DNA from: Parasalinivibrio latis
GTDB taxonomy: Bacteria > Pseudomonadota > Gammaproteobacteria > Enterobacterales > Vibrionaceae
Direction: 5' to 3'
Assembly: GCF_036825535.1 (NCBI RefSeq)
Contig: NZ_CP098812.1
Coordinates: 744,001-808,000 of the forward strand
Length of the DNA stretch: 64,000 nt
Of the stretch, positions 52,331 to 62,408 are shown one piece after another. Position numbers and translations under genes: made by a program. Below the pieces are notes generated by a model. The model was not told where the DNA came from. It searched no databases and saw only the letters and a program-made list of their open reading frames with translations. Within the stretch, counting starts at the first letter, position 1. Every line of letters begins with the position of its first letter.

Positions 52331-55300
52331 AGATTCTGGCACTGCGGGGTGAGAACCTGGCAAGTATCCAACAGAGTTTTGAAATCGATTTTGCCGGTGG
52401 CCGTTTGGGTGAAAGTGGCCTGTTTGCCATCACCGGTAAAACCGGGGCCGGCAAATCAACGTTGCTGGATGCTATCTGCCTTGCCCTTTATGACCGTATG
52501 CCGAGACTGACGGCAAACAAGAAAAATGACGCTGAAATTGGTCTGGGTGATGAAGCAGCCCGACTGAAAGCCAATGATGTCCGGAATATCCTTTCCCGTG
52601 GAAAGGCGGAAGGCTATTCCGAGGTGGATTTTGTTGCCAATAACGGCAGCCACTGGCGGGCACATTGGCATGTACGCCGTGCCCGCGGTAAAGCAGATGG
52701 TCGCGTACAGGCCTCTGAGCAGTGGCTGGAAAACCTGGAAGACGGCCAGCGTTTTGCCGGGAAAAAACAGGAAGTGCTGGGCAAGATTGAAGAGCTGGTG
52801 GGGCTGAGCTATGAGCAGTTCCGCCGGGCCGTGATGCTCCCGCAGGGTGAGTTTGCTGCGTTCCTGAAAGCCGGTGCCGATGAACGGGCTGCATTGCTGG
52901 AGCGAATGACAGGCGGGGAAATTTACTCACGCCTGTCCGTTGCCGCTTATGAAAAAGCCAAAGCTGAAAAGGCAAGCCTCGGTCAGCTTGAAGAACAACT
53001 GGGCGGCATCAGCCTGTTGTCAGATGAGGAAAAACAAGCACTCTCTGAGCAAATCGATTCCCTGAATGCCCAGACCGGAGAGTTGGACAGCCTGGTTAAC
53101 CAGCTTGCAGCGCACCAGAAAACGCTTGTAGAGCAGGCTGAAAGAGAGCGCCAACTCGGTGAAGCGCAGCAGGCGCTGGTAAAGGCAGATGAAGCCTGGA
53201 ATGAAGCGCAATCCCGGGTTGAGACATTGAGCCTGATCAGCAAGGTTCAACCTGCTCAGTCCGACTTTAACCAGTTGCAACAAAGCCGGCTCCAGAAAGA
53301 CAAGCTGGAAAAATCACTGGTGGTTTATGAATCCCAGCTTGCAGAGGAAACCCGTAATGTGACGGACAGCCAGTCAGCCAGTGAGACTGCGGCAGCCCAG
53401 CTGAAGAAAACCCAACAACGGTGGGAGGAACTCGAACCCAACGTCCGTAAAGCCGCAGGCATTGATCAGCAGATAAGCCACCTTTCGCGTCAGCGTGATG
53501 AGCAGGGGACAGCACAGGCAACAATTGGAGAGCAATACACCAAAGCCAAACACACCCACAGCGAACTTTCCTCTGAACAGGCACAGCTTCGCTACCAGCA
53601 GCAGCAGATTGATGCAGCACTGGTCCAGTTTGGTGATATGTCACAGGTGGCTGAGCAGTACCAGCCGGTACTGGATAACCTGGAGCAGTATCTTGCTGCC
53701 CGCAATGCGATTACCCGGATTGAAGGGGAATACCGCCAACTGTCCCAGCAAAACCAGCAAGCTGCCTTGCAACGTCAGGAACTGGACAGCCGCCTTTCCG
53801 TCGCTGCCGGAGACAAAGCGCAGGCTGAAGAACAGGTTGCACGCCTCAACCCATCTGAGCTTGAAAAGACCCTCGATGAGGTCCAAAAGCGTTACAACGA
53901 GGATCACAAGCGTTACAACCTGTTGAGTTCGCTGGTATCCGAAAGTGCTGACTGGCTTCAGTTCCATGAAGAGTTGAGGCGCCTCCATGATGAGCGTAAC
54001 AAGCTTGAACATGCCCTCATGGATGCCGGGGAGAAGAAAGCTCTGTTGCAACCGGAGCTGGTGCAACTTGTTACCCGCTATGAGGAAGCAGAGCATGCGT
54101 TGCAGCGGGGAATGGCCGTCGCCGGGTTGTCTGAGCTGCGGGCACAGTTACGGGATGGAGAAGCCTGTCCGCTGTGTGGTTCAGCACACCATCCTTACCG
54201 GGAAGAGCACCCGGTGGTGGAAGGGATGCTCCATGAGCTCCAGCAGCGCAGAAACCAACTTGCCCAGCAGCACCGGGAAACTGAGGCGCAGCTGCACTAC
54301 ATTGAACGCCAGAGCCGGGAGTGGGAGCAGCAACTGGCTCTTTACCAGAATGAAACCGCCAAGCGTGAACAGGTGCTGGGGCAGCTTGAGTCGCAACTCC
54401 TTCCCGCCGTACAACAGGTTAACCCTGATGCAGACCGGGCGTTCGTTGAGGGCAGTGGTTACCGCGAATGGCTGATGGCTCGCCGTGACGAAGCACAGCA
54501 GCTTTACCCGGTGCTTGAGCGCAGTTACCGCCAGCTCGAATGGCAACAGCAGCAGGTGAACCAGTTGCGGCAGTTGCAACAGCATGTGGCGGATATCGAG
54601 CGCTTTGAAGCGCGTGTGAAAGAGCAGCTTCACCAGATCGAAAATCGCCTTACCCAGGCAGCCGAGCGCCAGAAGTCGCTCGATGAACAGCGACAGGATC
54701 AGGTCAAAACCCTCGAATCACGGGGCCATACCCTGGACAGCCAATTCGGTGACCATAGCTGGGCAGGCATGCTTGAACAAGTTGGTGCAGAACAGTACGT
54801 CTATCAACTGCGCCAGCAACTTAACCAGTACCGTGCCCTGAAACAGCAGCGCGACGAGGCCCAGACCCGGCTGACAGACATGGCGCCGCAAATCTCCGCT
54901 ATCGAAAGTGAGCTGACGTCACTTGGCCGCCAGTATGAGCAAACCAGTCAGCAGTTGGGCGTGCTGGACAGCCAGCTCGCTTCGTTGCGTGAAACGCGTT
55001 TTGCCCTCATAGAGGAACCGGATCTGTCAGAACTGGAAAACCGGATGCGTGAATCCATTACCCAGTCGGCGGCAACCCTGGCGGATGCAGAAAAGAGATT
55101 GAGCCAAAGCATGGCGTCGCGGGCAACCGTTCAGGCACAACTTGAAAGTGCCCGCCAGCAACGGGAAGAGAGCCAGAAACAATACCGTGAAACCCTGCAC
55201 CGTTGGATGGGCTGGCAGGAAGAGTTTGGGTTGACTGAGTACGACCTGATGCAGCTCCTCAGTCGTGACCAGAGCTGGCAGCAGCAGGAAAGGGACGCAT

Positions 55301-56109
55301 TGAGTGTACTGGAACAGGCAGTACTTACCGAGCGCACCCGGATTACGGAACGCCAGAACCGCATTGAGGAGGCGATGCCCTCGGTAGACGAAGCCAATGT
55401 CTGGCTGGCAGGGCAATCATTGCTGGCAGATGACAACGAGGCGACATTGGCGTTGCAGGAGGAATGTCGCTCTGAGTGGCAATCGACAAAACAGGAGTTG
55501 GGGGAACAACTGTTCAGTGCCCGACAGGCACTGGAGAAAGGCCGGGAGGCGGAAAAGCAGGCCGGGGAGCTCCAGGAAAAACTGCTGAAGCAACGCCAAC
55601 AAACGGAACTGTGGATGAAGATGGCTGACGTTATGGGCTCTGCAACCGGCAGCAAATTCCGTAACCTTGCCCAGGCACTGACGCTTCAACAGCTTGTGCT
55701 GGTGGCCAACAAGCACCTGATGGAACTGGCACCACGCTATTCACTGCAGACTGTGCCGACCAGCCCGCTTGCCTTGCAGGTGGTTGACCATGATATGGGC
55801 GATGAAGTGCGCAGTGTTGAATCGCTGTCCGGAGGTGAGAGCTTCCTGCTTTCGCTTTCCCTCGCGCTGGCGCTGGCCTCGTTGGCGGCAGATACCCGTC
55901 AGCTCGGTTCACTGTTTATTGACGAAGGCTTTGGCACCCTGGATCCGGACAGCCTGGAGATGGCACTGGCCTGCCTGGACACCCTCCAGGCGGATGGCCG
56001 CCAGATTGGGGTAATTTCCCATGTGGGCACACTGGTTGAGCGGATTGGTGTGCAGGTTGCCGTCGAAGCGCAGGGCGGTGGTGTCAGCCGGGTTCAGGTG
56101 AAAGGTTGA
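52327..56109 (+). CDS. sbcC: Exonuclease SbcCD, subunit C (Rad50-like)
   Basis: SbcC is the SMC-like ATPase of the SbcCD nuclease. The 1260-aa protein has Walker A GKTGAGKST at 37-45, long coiled coils through most of its length, a zinc hook CPLC at 614-617 (roughly the middle), then at the C-terminus the signature SLSGGESFLLSLSLALALA and Walker B LFIDEGFGTLDPDSLE. It is longer than E. coli SbcC (1048 aa), mainly in the coiled coils. It is coupled to sbcD by a 4-nt overlap. Confidence 0.95.
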   Translation: MKILALRGENLASIQQSFEIDFAGGRLGESGLFAITGKTGAGKSTLLDAICLALYDRMPRLTANKKNDAEIGLGDEAARLKANDVRNILSRGKAEGYSEVDFVANNGSHWRAHWHVRRARGKADGRVQASEQWLENLEDGQRFAGKKQEVLGKIEELVGLSYEQFRRAVMLPQGEFAAFLKAGADERAALLERMTGGEIYSRLSVAAYEKAKAEKASLGQLEEQLGGISLLSDEEKQALSEQIDSLNAQTGELDSLVNQLAAHQKTLVEQAERERQLGEAQQALVKADEAWNEAQSRVETLSLISKVQPAQSDFNQLQQSRLQKDKLEKSLVVYESQLAEETRNVTDSQSASETAAAQLKKTQQRWEELEPNVRKAAGIDQQISHLSRQRDEQGTAQATIGEQYTKAKHTHSELSSEQAQLRYQQQQIDAALVQFGDMSQVAEQYQPVLDNLEQYLAARNAITRIEGEYRQLSQQNQQAALQRQELDSRLSVAAGDKAQAEEQVARLNPSELEKTLDEVQKRYNEDHKRYNLLSSLVSESADWLQFHEELRRLHDERNKLEHALMDAGEKKALLQPELVQLVTRYEEAEHALQRGMAVAGLSELRAQLRDGEACPLCGSAHHPYREEHPVVEGMLHELQQRRNQLAQQHRETEAQLHYIERQSREWEQQLALYQNETAKREQVLGQLESQLLPAVQQVNPDADRAFVEGSGYREWLMARRDEAQQLYPVLERSYRQLEWQQQQVNQLRQLQQHVADIERFEARVKEQLHQIENRLTQAAERQKSLDEQRQDQVKTLESRGHTLDSQFGDHSWAGMLEQVGAEQYVYQLRQQLNQYRALKQQRDEAQTRLTDMAPQISAIESELTSLGRQYEQTSQQLGVLDSQLASLRETRFALIEEPDLSELENRMRESITQSAATLADAEKRLSQSMASRATVQAQLESARQQREESQKQYRETLHRWMGWQEEFGLTEYDLMQLLSRDQSWQQQERDALSVLEQAVLTERTRITERQNRIEEAMPSVDEANVWLAGQSLLADDNEATLALQEECRSEWQSTKQELGEQLFSARQALEKGREAEKQAGELQEKLLKQRQQTELWMKMADVMGSATGSKFRNLAQALTLQQLVLVANKHLMELAPRYSLQTVPTSPLALQVVDHDMGDEVRSVESLSGGESFLLSLSLALALASLAADTRQLGSLFIDEGFGTLDPDSLEMALACLDTLQADGRQIGVISHVGTLVERIGVQVAVEAQGGGVSRVQVKG

Positions 56110-56181
56110 GCCCAGTTTCACAGCAATATTTTGTATTTTCGGGGCATTTTGAAAGTTGGTTGATAGATAATCACTATCACT

Positions 56182-56199
56182 GGGTCACAAAACTGTCAT
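56182..56199 (+). promoter_or_regulatory. Pho box upstream of phoB
   Basis: Two direct half-sites, GGGTCAC (56182-56188) and CTGTCAT (56193-56199), are separated by AAAA, fitting the Pho box pattern CTGTMAY-N4-CTGTMAY. The downstream half is perfect and the upstream one matches five of seven bases. It suggests autoregulation of phoBR. Confidence 0.75.
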
Positions 56200-56250
56200 A
56201 ATAAGAACACATAATTGCCCCCAGTTACGTTAAAAAACGGGTATATAGAG

Positions 56251-56940
56251 ATGGCGACAAGGATTCTTGTAGTAGAAGACGAAGCTCCTATTCGTGAAAT
56301 GTTATGTTTTGTCCTGGAGCAGAAGGGTTACCAGACCGTTGAGGCTGAGGACTACGACAGCGCGATGGAGAAAATCGCTGAACCTTATCCTGACCTGGTT
56401 ATTATGGACTGGATGCTGCCAGGCGGCTCCGGCATTAACGTTATCAAGCACCTCAAGCGTGACGAGATGACGCGTCAGATCCCGGTTGTAATGCTTACAG
56501 CCCGCGGTGAGGAAGAAGACAAGGTTCGTGGCCTGGAAGTCGGCGCAGATGATTACATTACCAAGCCTTTCTCACCGAAAGAGCTTATTGCGCGCCTGAA
56601 AGCGGTTATGCGCCGTGTATCCCCGACCACATTGGATGATGTGATCGATGTACACGGACTTCGCCTGGATCCGGTTTCCCACCGTGTAACCAGCAATGAA
56701 GACCCTATTGATATGGGGCCGACCGAGTTCAAGATGCTGCACTTTTTTATGACGCATCAGGAAAGGGTTTACAGCCGCGAACAGTTGCTCAACAACGTCT
56801 GGGGTACCAACGTCTATGTTGAAGACCGCACGGTAGACGTGCATATCCGCCGTCTGCGTAAAGCGCTGGAAACCGGTGGGCATGATAAATATGTCCAAAC
56901 TGTGCGTGGTGCCGGGTACCGCTTCTCTACCCGCGTATAA
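56251..56940 (+). CDS. phoB: Phosphate regulon response regulator PhoB
   Basis: PhoB activates phosphate-starvation genes. The ATG at 56251 gives 229 aa: receiver domain with acidic pocket EDE near 9-11, phosphorylated D53 in VIMDWMLPG and K in [13 protein letters not shown]; then a winged-helix OmpR-type output domain ending [13 protein letters not shown]. The frame to 56215 is too close to the Pho box and -10 region. phoR follows 38 bp later. Confidence 0.96.
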   Translation: MATRILVVEDEAPIREMLCFVLEQKGYQTVEAEDYDSAMEKIAEPYPDLVIMDWMLPGGSGINVIKHLKRDEMTRQIPVVMLTARGEEEDKVRGLEVGADDYITKPFSPKELIARLKAVMRRVSPTTLDDVIDVHGLRLDPVSHRVTSNEDPIDMGPTEFKMLHFFMTHQERVYSREQLLNNVWGTNVYVEDRTVDVHIRRLRKALETGGHDKYVQTVRGAGYRFSTRV

Positions 56941-56978
56941 AATACCGCGCCGGTATTCGGCGTAGTACGGAGATTTGA

Positions 56979-58304
56979 ATGGTCGAACGACTGTCATGGA
57001 AGAAGCTGGCATGGGAGCTGGCTTTTTTTTATTTGCCCTGGGTACTGCTTGGAATGATTTTCGGCGGCTTGCCCTGGTTGCTTTGTGCCGCCAGCGTCAT
57101 GCTGGTACTTTGGCATTGCCACCATCTTATCAAGCTGTCTGACTGGTTATATAACAAAGACCGTCGTTTAACTCCTCCGTCAGGGAAAGGCAGCTGGGAG
57201 CCGTTGTTTAACGGGGTTTACCGCCTTCAGCTTCGCCAGCGCCGCCGCCGCAGGGAGCTTTCCAACCTTATTCGCCGGTTCCGTAACGGTTCTGAATCTT
57301 TGCCGGATGCTGTGGTGGTGTTCGATAACCAGGGCGATATCGTCTGGTGTAACAAGCTGGCGACCAACCTGCTTGGGCTGCAGATGCCGGTTGATGCCGG
57401 GCAGCACATAACCAACCTAATCCGGACACCGGAGTTCGTGGCTTATATCGCAGAGGAAGATTTTGAGCATTCACTGGAAATGCGCTCGCCGGTAAATGCC
57501 CGTCGGACCCTCGAATTCCGTACCATGCCTTATGCCGAAGACGAGTACCTGATGGTGGTCCGTGATATCACCCAGGTGAAAAAGCTGGAAGGGATGCGCC
57601 GTAACTTCTTTGCCAACGTCTCCCATGAACTGCGTACCCCGATGACGGTACTGAGAGGTTACCTGGAAATGTCCCAGGATCCGGATTTGCTGTCGGGGCC
57701 GATGTGGGAAAAGGCCCATGGCGTCATGACTGAGCAACTCACCCGGATGGACAGCCTGGTAAACCAGTTGCTGACACTGTCCAAAATTGAAGCGGCTCCA
57801 AAGCTGGCACTTGATCACAAGGTAGACGTTCCGCAAATGCTGGACGTGCTTGAGAAAGAAGCCCATGCCCTGAGCGGGGACGACGGCCATGTGTTGGCAT
57901 TTAATGTCGACCACGGCCTGAAAGTGCTCGGCGATGACGAGCAGCTTCGCAGTGCGATCTCCAACCTGGTCTACAACGCGGTGAAATATACGCCACCGGG
58001 CTCGAACATCACGGTTAACTGGTACCTGTCTGACGACGGTCCGCGTCTTGAGGTTATTGATACCGGTGACGGTATCCCGGCTAAACATATCCATAGGCTT
58101 ACAGAGCGTTTTTACCGCGTTGATAAAGCGCGTTCTCGCCAGACGGGGGGAAGCGGCCTGGGGCTTGCGATCGTGAAACATGCCCTTAGCCACCACGAAA
58201 CTGAGCTGGAAATCAGCAGCATTGTCGGTAAGGGGAGTACGTTTGCCTTTACCCTTCCGGAGCGTCTTGCAGCAATGGAGGAAACCAACAGTGCGGCGAG
58301 CTAA
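56979..58304 (+). CDS. phoR: Phosphate regulon sensor histidine kinase PhoR
   Basis: This 441-aa kinase has two N-terminal membrane segments (about 10-28 and 30-48), a short linker, a PAS domain ([28 protein letters not shown] near 103), a HisKA site [22 protein letters not shown] with the phosphorylated His, then HATPase motifs [14 protein letters not shown] (N box), [10 protein letters not shown] (G1) and [14 protein letters not shown] (G2). It has almost no periplasmic loop, as expected for PhoR, which senses through the Pst-PhoU system. It overlaps the downstream pstS start by 14 nt. Confidence 0.95.
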   Translation: MVERLSWKKLAWELAFFYLPWVLLGMIFGGLPWLLCAASVMLVLWHCHHLIKLSDWLYNKDRRLTPPSGKGSWEPLFNGVYRLQLRQRRRRRELSNLIRRFRNGSESLPDAVVVFDNQGDIVWCNKLATNLLGLQMPVDAGQHITNLIRTPEFVAYIAEEDFEHSLEMRSPVNARRTLEFRTMPYAEDEYLMVVRDITQVKKLEGMRRNFFANVSHELRTPMTVLRGYLEMSQDPDLLSGPMWEKAHGVMTEQLTRMDSLVNQLLTLSKIEAAPKLALDHKVDVPQMLDVLEKEAHALSGDDGHVLAFNVDHGLKVLGDDEQLRSAISNLVYNAVKYTPPGSNITVNWYLSDDGPRLEVIDTGDGIPAKHIHRLTERFYRVDKARSRQTGGSGLGLAIVKHALSHHETELEISSIVGKGSTFAFTLPERLAAMEETNSAAS

Positions 58305-59256
58305 GCTTTTTTTCGCTGTCTGGTTTATGGCACTGGCGTTGGGTGTTCAGCCGGTGTCAGCCCATCACCTGAAGGATTACCGAAAGGTAGAAGGGGTAAC
58401 CGGCAACCTATCTTCAATGGGGTCGGATACCCTTGCCAACCTGATGACCTTCTGGGCAGAAGCGTTTGAGCGCCATTACCCGAATGTGAATGTTCAGATT
58501 CAGAGCGCCGGGTCGGCAACTGCACCGCCCGCCCTGATCCAGGGCACTGCGCAACTGGGGCCGATGAGCCGTGAAATGCGTGCGCGGGAGGTTGAGGGGT
58601 TTGAGACCCGCTATGGCTATAAGCCCGTTGCGGTGCCGGTCGCCATTGATGCACTGGCCATTTTTGTCCACCACGACAACCCACTACCGTCACTTACCTT
58701 TGAACAGGTTGATGCTGTGTTCTCCCGTAACTTGCGTTGCGGAGCCACGACGCCGATTCGTACGTGGGGACAACTTGGTCTTGAGGGAAACTGGAAAAAC
58801 CGCGATATCCAGTTGTTTGGTCGTAACTCGGTATCCGGTACTTACGGGTATTTCAAAACCCGGGCGCTTTGCAAAGGGGATTTCCTCGACAACGTCAATG
58901 AACAGCCGGGATCGGCATCTGTGGTACAGGCGGTTTCCTCTTCGTTGCATGCGATCGGTTATTCTGGTGTGGGTTTCCAGACGACAAGCGTCAGGGCCGT
59001 GCCCCTGGTGCGGGATGACGGGGTGACAGTGGCACCTTCAGCAGAGACTGCGGCTGATGGCAGTTACCCCTTGGCTCGCTTTCTCTATGTTTACGTGAAC
59101 AAGGAACCCAACAAACCATTACCGAAGCTGACCCAGGAATTTATCCGTTTGGTGCTTTCAGAAGAAGGGCAGGCCATCGTTGCCAAAGACGGGTATGTCC
59201 CATTGCCACAAAATATTATCCGGCAAACCTTGCGCCAGCTCGATATCTCGCCTTAA
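58291..59256 (+). CDS. pstS: Phosphate-binding protein PstS-like
   Basis: This periplasmic phosphate-binding protein of 321 aa starts at GTG 58291, with GGAGG 10 nt upstream. A signal peptide [24 protein letters not shown] follows. Phosphate-loop residues appear in [45 protein letters not shown] and [19 protein letters not shown]. The start lies inside the last codons of phoR, so the gene is translationally coupled to phoBR, unlike E. coli, where pstS heads pstSCAB-phoU. No pstCAB genes follow, so this may be a second, signalling-oriented PstS. Confidence 0.88.
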   Translation: MRRAKLFFAVWFMALALGVQPVSAHHLKDYRKVEGVTGNLSSMGSDTLANLMTFWAEAFERHYPNVNVQIQSAGSATAPPALIQGTAQLGPMSREMRAREVEGFETRYGYKPVAVPVAIDALAIFVHHDNPLPSLTFEQVDAVFSRNLRCGATTPIRTWGQLGLEGNWKNRDIQLFGRNSVSGTYGYFKTRALCKGDFLDNVNEQPGSASVVQAVSSSLHAIGYSGVGFQTTSVRAVPLVRDDGVTVAPSAETAADGSYPLARFLYVYVNKEPNKPLPKLTQEFIRLVLSEEGQAIVAKDGYVPLPQNIIRQTLRQLDISP

Positions 59257-59291
59257 ACAAAAACTGCACAAACACTGTGCAGTTTTTGTTT
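59255..59291 (+). terminator. Terminator after pstS
   Basis: AAACAAAAACTGCACA, loop AACAC, TGTGCAGTTTTTGTTT: a perfect 16-bp stem flush with the pstS stop. Confidence 0.9.
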
Positions 59292-59345
59292 GCCTATCAA
59301 GGCCCTCTCTTTTCATAGCATTGTTGGTGAGTTGCGGGAATTGAC

Positions 59346-59519
59346 CTATTTCGCCGCGTCTTTTTCAGAGCCTTCAATGGAGAGAGGCAACTCGGTGCTG
59401 GGGTTCAGTGCAGACAGGGAGGACAGCGCCAAATCGAGCCAATGTTCGCTTTCCATTGCTACCCGTTGTACAAGAGTGGGAGCGCGCTGACTTTGAACTG
59501 TATCTGTTGTCTCCGCCAT
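59346..59519 (-). CDS. 57-aa small protein, unknown function
   Basis: A small reading frame with a strong GAGGAGA ribosome-binding site 5-11 nt before the ATG. The product (MAETTDTVQSQRAPTLVQRV, then AMESEHWLDLALSSLSALNP) is 57 aa, amphipathic in the middle, with no signal peptide or membrane helix and no recognised domain. It is on the same strand as, and downstream of, the CysB-family gene but separated from it by a terminator. A palindrome upstream (59533-59550) suggests its own regulated promoter. The frame is too short for many automatic annotations. Confidence 0.55.
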   Translation of the reverse strand: MAETTDTVQSQRAPTLVQRVAMESEHWLDLALSSLSALNPSTELPLSIEGSEKDAAK

Positions 59520-59532
59520 AGTGTCTCCTCGT

Positions 59533-59550
59533 TTCAGTACTTTTACTGAA
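59533..59550. promoter_or_regulatory. Palindrome upstream of the 57-aa gene
   Basis: TTCAGTA-CTTT-TACTGAA has perfect 7-bp arms and lies 14 bp before the start codon of the small gene. It is not a LexA box (the half-sites are the wrong way round). The cognate regulator is unknown. Confidence 0.45.
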
Positions 59551-59627
59551 GTATAGCTGAAAGAAACCTATACACTTCTTTTCCCGGCTGCCTTGCTGTA
59601 TTTAACTGCTTAAATGTGCAAATAAAA

Positions 59628-59653
59628 AAAGGGAAGCCAGGTTGCCTCCCTTT
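59628..59653 (-). terminator. Terminator after the CysB-family gene
   Basis: On the minus strand AAAGGGAGGC and GCTTCCCTTT pair around AACCTG, followed by a T run. It separates the regulator from the 57-aa gene. Confidence 0.75.
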
Positions 59654-59670
59654 ATATTTTTAGGGTTTCA

Positions 59671-60645
59671 TCAATAGACCGGCATTTCCAGATCCTGGAC
59701 CAGCAAGTCAATTTTTTCCTGTGTAGGCTGCATGAGTACCATTTCCATCACTTCTTTGGTCAGGTGTGGCGAGAAGGTGGAAATAAAGTCGTACATGTAG
59801 TCTTGCAGAAGAATGTCTTTGCTGAAGCACAGCCATGCCTTACATGGCTCCAGCAGGTGATCAAGATTGATATGGGTGATCTTCATGTTGCCGATATCAC
59901 GGGCAGCGAGTGAAGCAATAATGCCGATACCCATACCCAGTTCGACGTAACGTTTGATGATATCCGCATCCATCATGGTCATATGGTAGTGAGGCTCTAA
60001 CCCGGCACGCGCAAAAGTTTGGTCCTGCACATTGCGGCCAATGGCTCCCTGCTCATAGCTGAGGATCGGGTACTGCGCCAGATCCTGCAGGGTAGGCTTG
60101 TCTATTTGAGTCAACGGGTGGTTTTCGGGTACGACGAGCGACAATGTCCACAGGTATGCCGGGAGGGTTATCAGGTCTTTGTCGAAAGGGATCTCCTGCG
60201 CCACGATTGAGAAGTCGGCATACCCTTTGCTGAGCTTGAACTTTTCATTGGCCGGCAAGGTGGGCTGGAGGTGAAACGAAATTCTTGGGTATTTACGGGT
60301 GAAGTAAGCCACCGTATCCGGGAGCAGGTAACGGGCGATTGTCGGCATGGTGTAGATATTCAGGGAACCGGAGTTTGGATCCAAATGGCGTTTGGATATC
60401 GCTTTAATTTTGCTCTCAAGTTCAAGCATACGCTCAGCACACTTGATGATTTCTATACCGACAGGGGTCACGCCATGAAGGTGGCGGCCACGGCGCTCGA
60501 AGATTCGGACGCCCAGTTCATTTTCCAGTAAGCCTACCTGTTTACTGATACCGGGCTGGGAGGTATACAAGGCTTCTGAGGCGGCGGATATATTTAAATT
60601 GTTATCCATTATTGCCTTCAGATATTTAAGCTGCTGAAGTTTCAA
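59671..60645 (-). CDS. cysB: CysB-family LysR-type transcriptional regulator
   Basis: This 324-aa LysR-type regulator has the same length as E. coli CysB and a CysB-like start: MKLQQLKYLKAIMDNNLNIS, then YTSQPGISKQVGLLENELGV as the recognition helix region. The effector domain contains IYTMPTIARYLLPDT, the position of the sulfate/N-acetylserine-binding loop, and DADIIKRYVELGMGIGIIAS, both CysB hallmarks. It probably controls sulfur assimilation or a related pathway. Since other CysB paralogs (such as Cbl) share these motifs and differences are visible in the effector loop, the exact ortholog is not certain. Confidence 0.8.
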   Translation of the reverse strand: MKLQQLKYLKAIMDNNLNISAASEALYTSQPGISKQVGLLENELGVRIFERRGRHLHGVTPVGIEIIKCAERMLELESKIKAISKRHLDPNSGSLNIYTMPTIARYLLPDTVAYFTRKYPRISFHLQPTLPANEKFKLSKGYADFSIVAQEIPFDKDLITLPAYLWTLSLVVPENHPLTQIDKPTLQDLAQYPILSYEQGAIGRNVQDQTFARAGLEPHYHMTMMDADIIKRYVELGMGIGIIASLAARDIGNMKITHINLDHLLEPCKAWLCFSKDILLQDYMYDFISTFSPHLTKEVMEMVLMQPTQEKIDLLVQDLEMPVY

Positions 60646-60809
60646 TTGTTCTCTCCAATCCTTGGCTATCTGGAAAAATGATGTGCTCTTATCCCCGGTT
60701 ATATCCGAGGTTTCATGGTTATAATATTCTGCTAAAACTGTTACTAGGTCAATCTGACAGACAAATCAACAGTTTGAAGTTCAGTGGTTTGCGAGAATGA
60801 CGCGAGTTT

Positions 60810-62408
60810 TTAAATGTGTTCGATGTAATGGTTTTGCTGGAGGTCGTTGTAAAAAGCCATTCCACTGCGTCTTGACGACTTAACGGTATACATCATCTTG
60901 TCTGCCAATCCCAGCAACTCGCTAATGGTTCTGCCATCTTGGGGGGCAATGGAAACCCCAATACTTCCCCCGATCCTGATCAACTCCGAACCGTATGCGA
61001 TTGGATCTTTCAAAGTGAAAAGGAAATTTTTCAATCGGTTGCGCAGCAGATTCATGTCCGGGACTGAGATTTGTTGAATAACAACAAACTCGTCGCCCCC
61101 CCAACGGATACAGGCATCCTCCGTGCGGAAACTCTTTCTTATTCGGCTGGAAACTTCCCTCAGTATTTGGTCCCCGGCATCATGGCCAAAACTGTCATTG
61201 ACCAGTTTGAAGCCATTGAGGTCGATGATGATGACGGCCACAGACTTATTATTTTCCAGGGCATCATCCAGCCAAAGTGTCAGTATTCTTTCACCCGCCC
61301 TTCGGTTGTAAAGGCCGGTAAGTTCATCATGCGATGCTTCATAGTGCGCGACACTTTCTTTTTGTACCCTTTCGGTAACGTCATGGGCTACCAACTCGAT
61401 GTACTGATTTTCCGGAACGTCGGGGTCAATGATTTTTGAAAGCAGGCAATGGAGTTTCCGGGGGACGGCGTTTTCCTCAGGGGAGGGCAGCGTTAAGTCC
61501 GCAGAAATAAAGGTCCTTCTTCCATCCCTGAGCTCATTGATGATAGCAATGATTTCATCAGGCTGGCTGAACAACTCGTGAAATAAGACGGGGTGTTGAG
61601 TATGACAGGAAAAAAGCCTGCAAAAGGAACGGTTGCTGGTTAACACAAGATTGTGCGGATCAAGAATACATATCCCAGCACTGGATTGCTCAAATATCAT
61701 CCGGAACTTTTTCTCCAGCCGCTCAGTTTTTTCACGCATATACCTTTCTTTATGAATGTGGGTACGCAGCTCAATCATCAGGCGGTTAATGCCCAATAAA
61801 AAAATACCGATTTCATTGTCCCGGTGGCGTCGGGGAATGGTAAGCGGCTGAGGGTTGTGCGGCTGAATGCCCTCAAATACCCGGGTGAGCCTTAGCAGGG
61901 GGTGGGTCATGGTCCGGTGTATCATCAACCCTACAAGGAGTGCAGTAACGAGAGAGATACCGAACAGCGACAACCCCTGGCTGAGCGCTTTTTCTTTAGC
62001 GAGTTGTTGTATAAATAACTCATTTGCGGACAAGTCCAGCCTTCCGATGATAATCCCGGTATCAAAGGGATGAAGAAGGTTTTTGCTTACCCATCTCGTA
62101 TTACCGGAGACCTCTCCTTTTTGATGTCTTAGCCCGGTAAAACTGACCAACTGTACCGCTGAAATGATTTCATGCTGGATAAGACCGGACAGAATTTCCT
62201 CAGCTAAGGCGTCATCATCCAGATAGGCGGCGATAATAGCGGTAGGCTTGACGGTCTTTCCCAATACGTCAATTTGCTTCTGGGCATTAAGTGTCTCATT
62301 TCCCAAGCGATAGTAATAATCTGCCACAGAGAACACAGAAGCACACAGCAACGCACAAAATGCCACTATGACAGCAACCTTAATATCGAGCCTGTTCCGG
62401 ACTTTCAT
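60810..62408 (-). CDS. Membrane-bound diguanylate cyclase (sensor-HAMP-PAS-GGDEF)
   Basis: This 532-aa protein should make c-di-GMP. Membrane helices lie at about 10-30 and 145-165 with a periplasmic sensor between, then HAMP (about 165-220), PAS (about 230-350) and GGDEF (355-525). The active-site GGDEF at 437-441 is intact and an allosteric I-site RTED sits at 428-431, so the enzyme should be product-inhibited. It overlaps the small binding-protein gene by 29 nt and is the third gene of an OMP-PBP-GGDEF operon. That makes a binding-protein-controlled c-di-GMP response likely, though not proven. Confidence 0.93.
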   Translation of the reverse strand: MKVRNRLDIKVAVIVAFCALLCASVFSVADYYYRLGNETLNAQKQIDVLGKTVKPTAIIAAYLDDDALAEEILSGLIQHEIISAVQLVSFTGLRHQKGEVSGNTRWVSKNLLHPFDTGIIIGRLDLSANELFIQQLAKEKALSQGLSLFGISLVTALLVGLMIHRTMTHPLLRLTRVFEGIQPHNPQPLTIPRRHRDNEIGIFLLGINRLMIELRTHIHKERYMREKTERLEKKFRMIFEQSSAGICILDPHNLVLTSNRSFCRLFSCHTQHPVLFHELFSQPDEIIAIINELRDGRRTFISADLTLPSPEENAVPRKLHCLLSKIIDPDVPENQYIELVAHDVTERVQKESVAHYEASHDELTGLYNRRAGERILTLWLDDALENNKSVAVIIIDLNGFKLVNDSFGHDAGDQILREVSSRIRKSFRTEDACIRWGGDEFVVIQQISVPDMNLLRNRLKNFLFTLKDPIAYGSELIRIGGSIGVSIAPQDGRTISELLGLADKMMYTVKSSRRSGMAFYNDLQQNHYIEHI

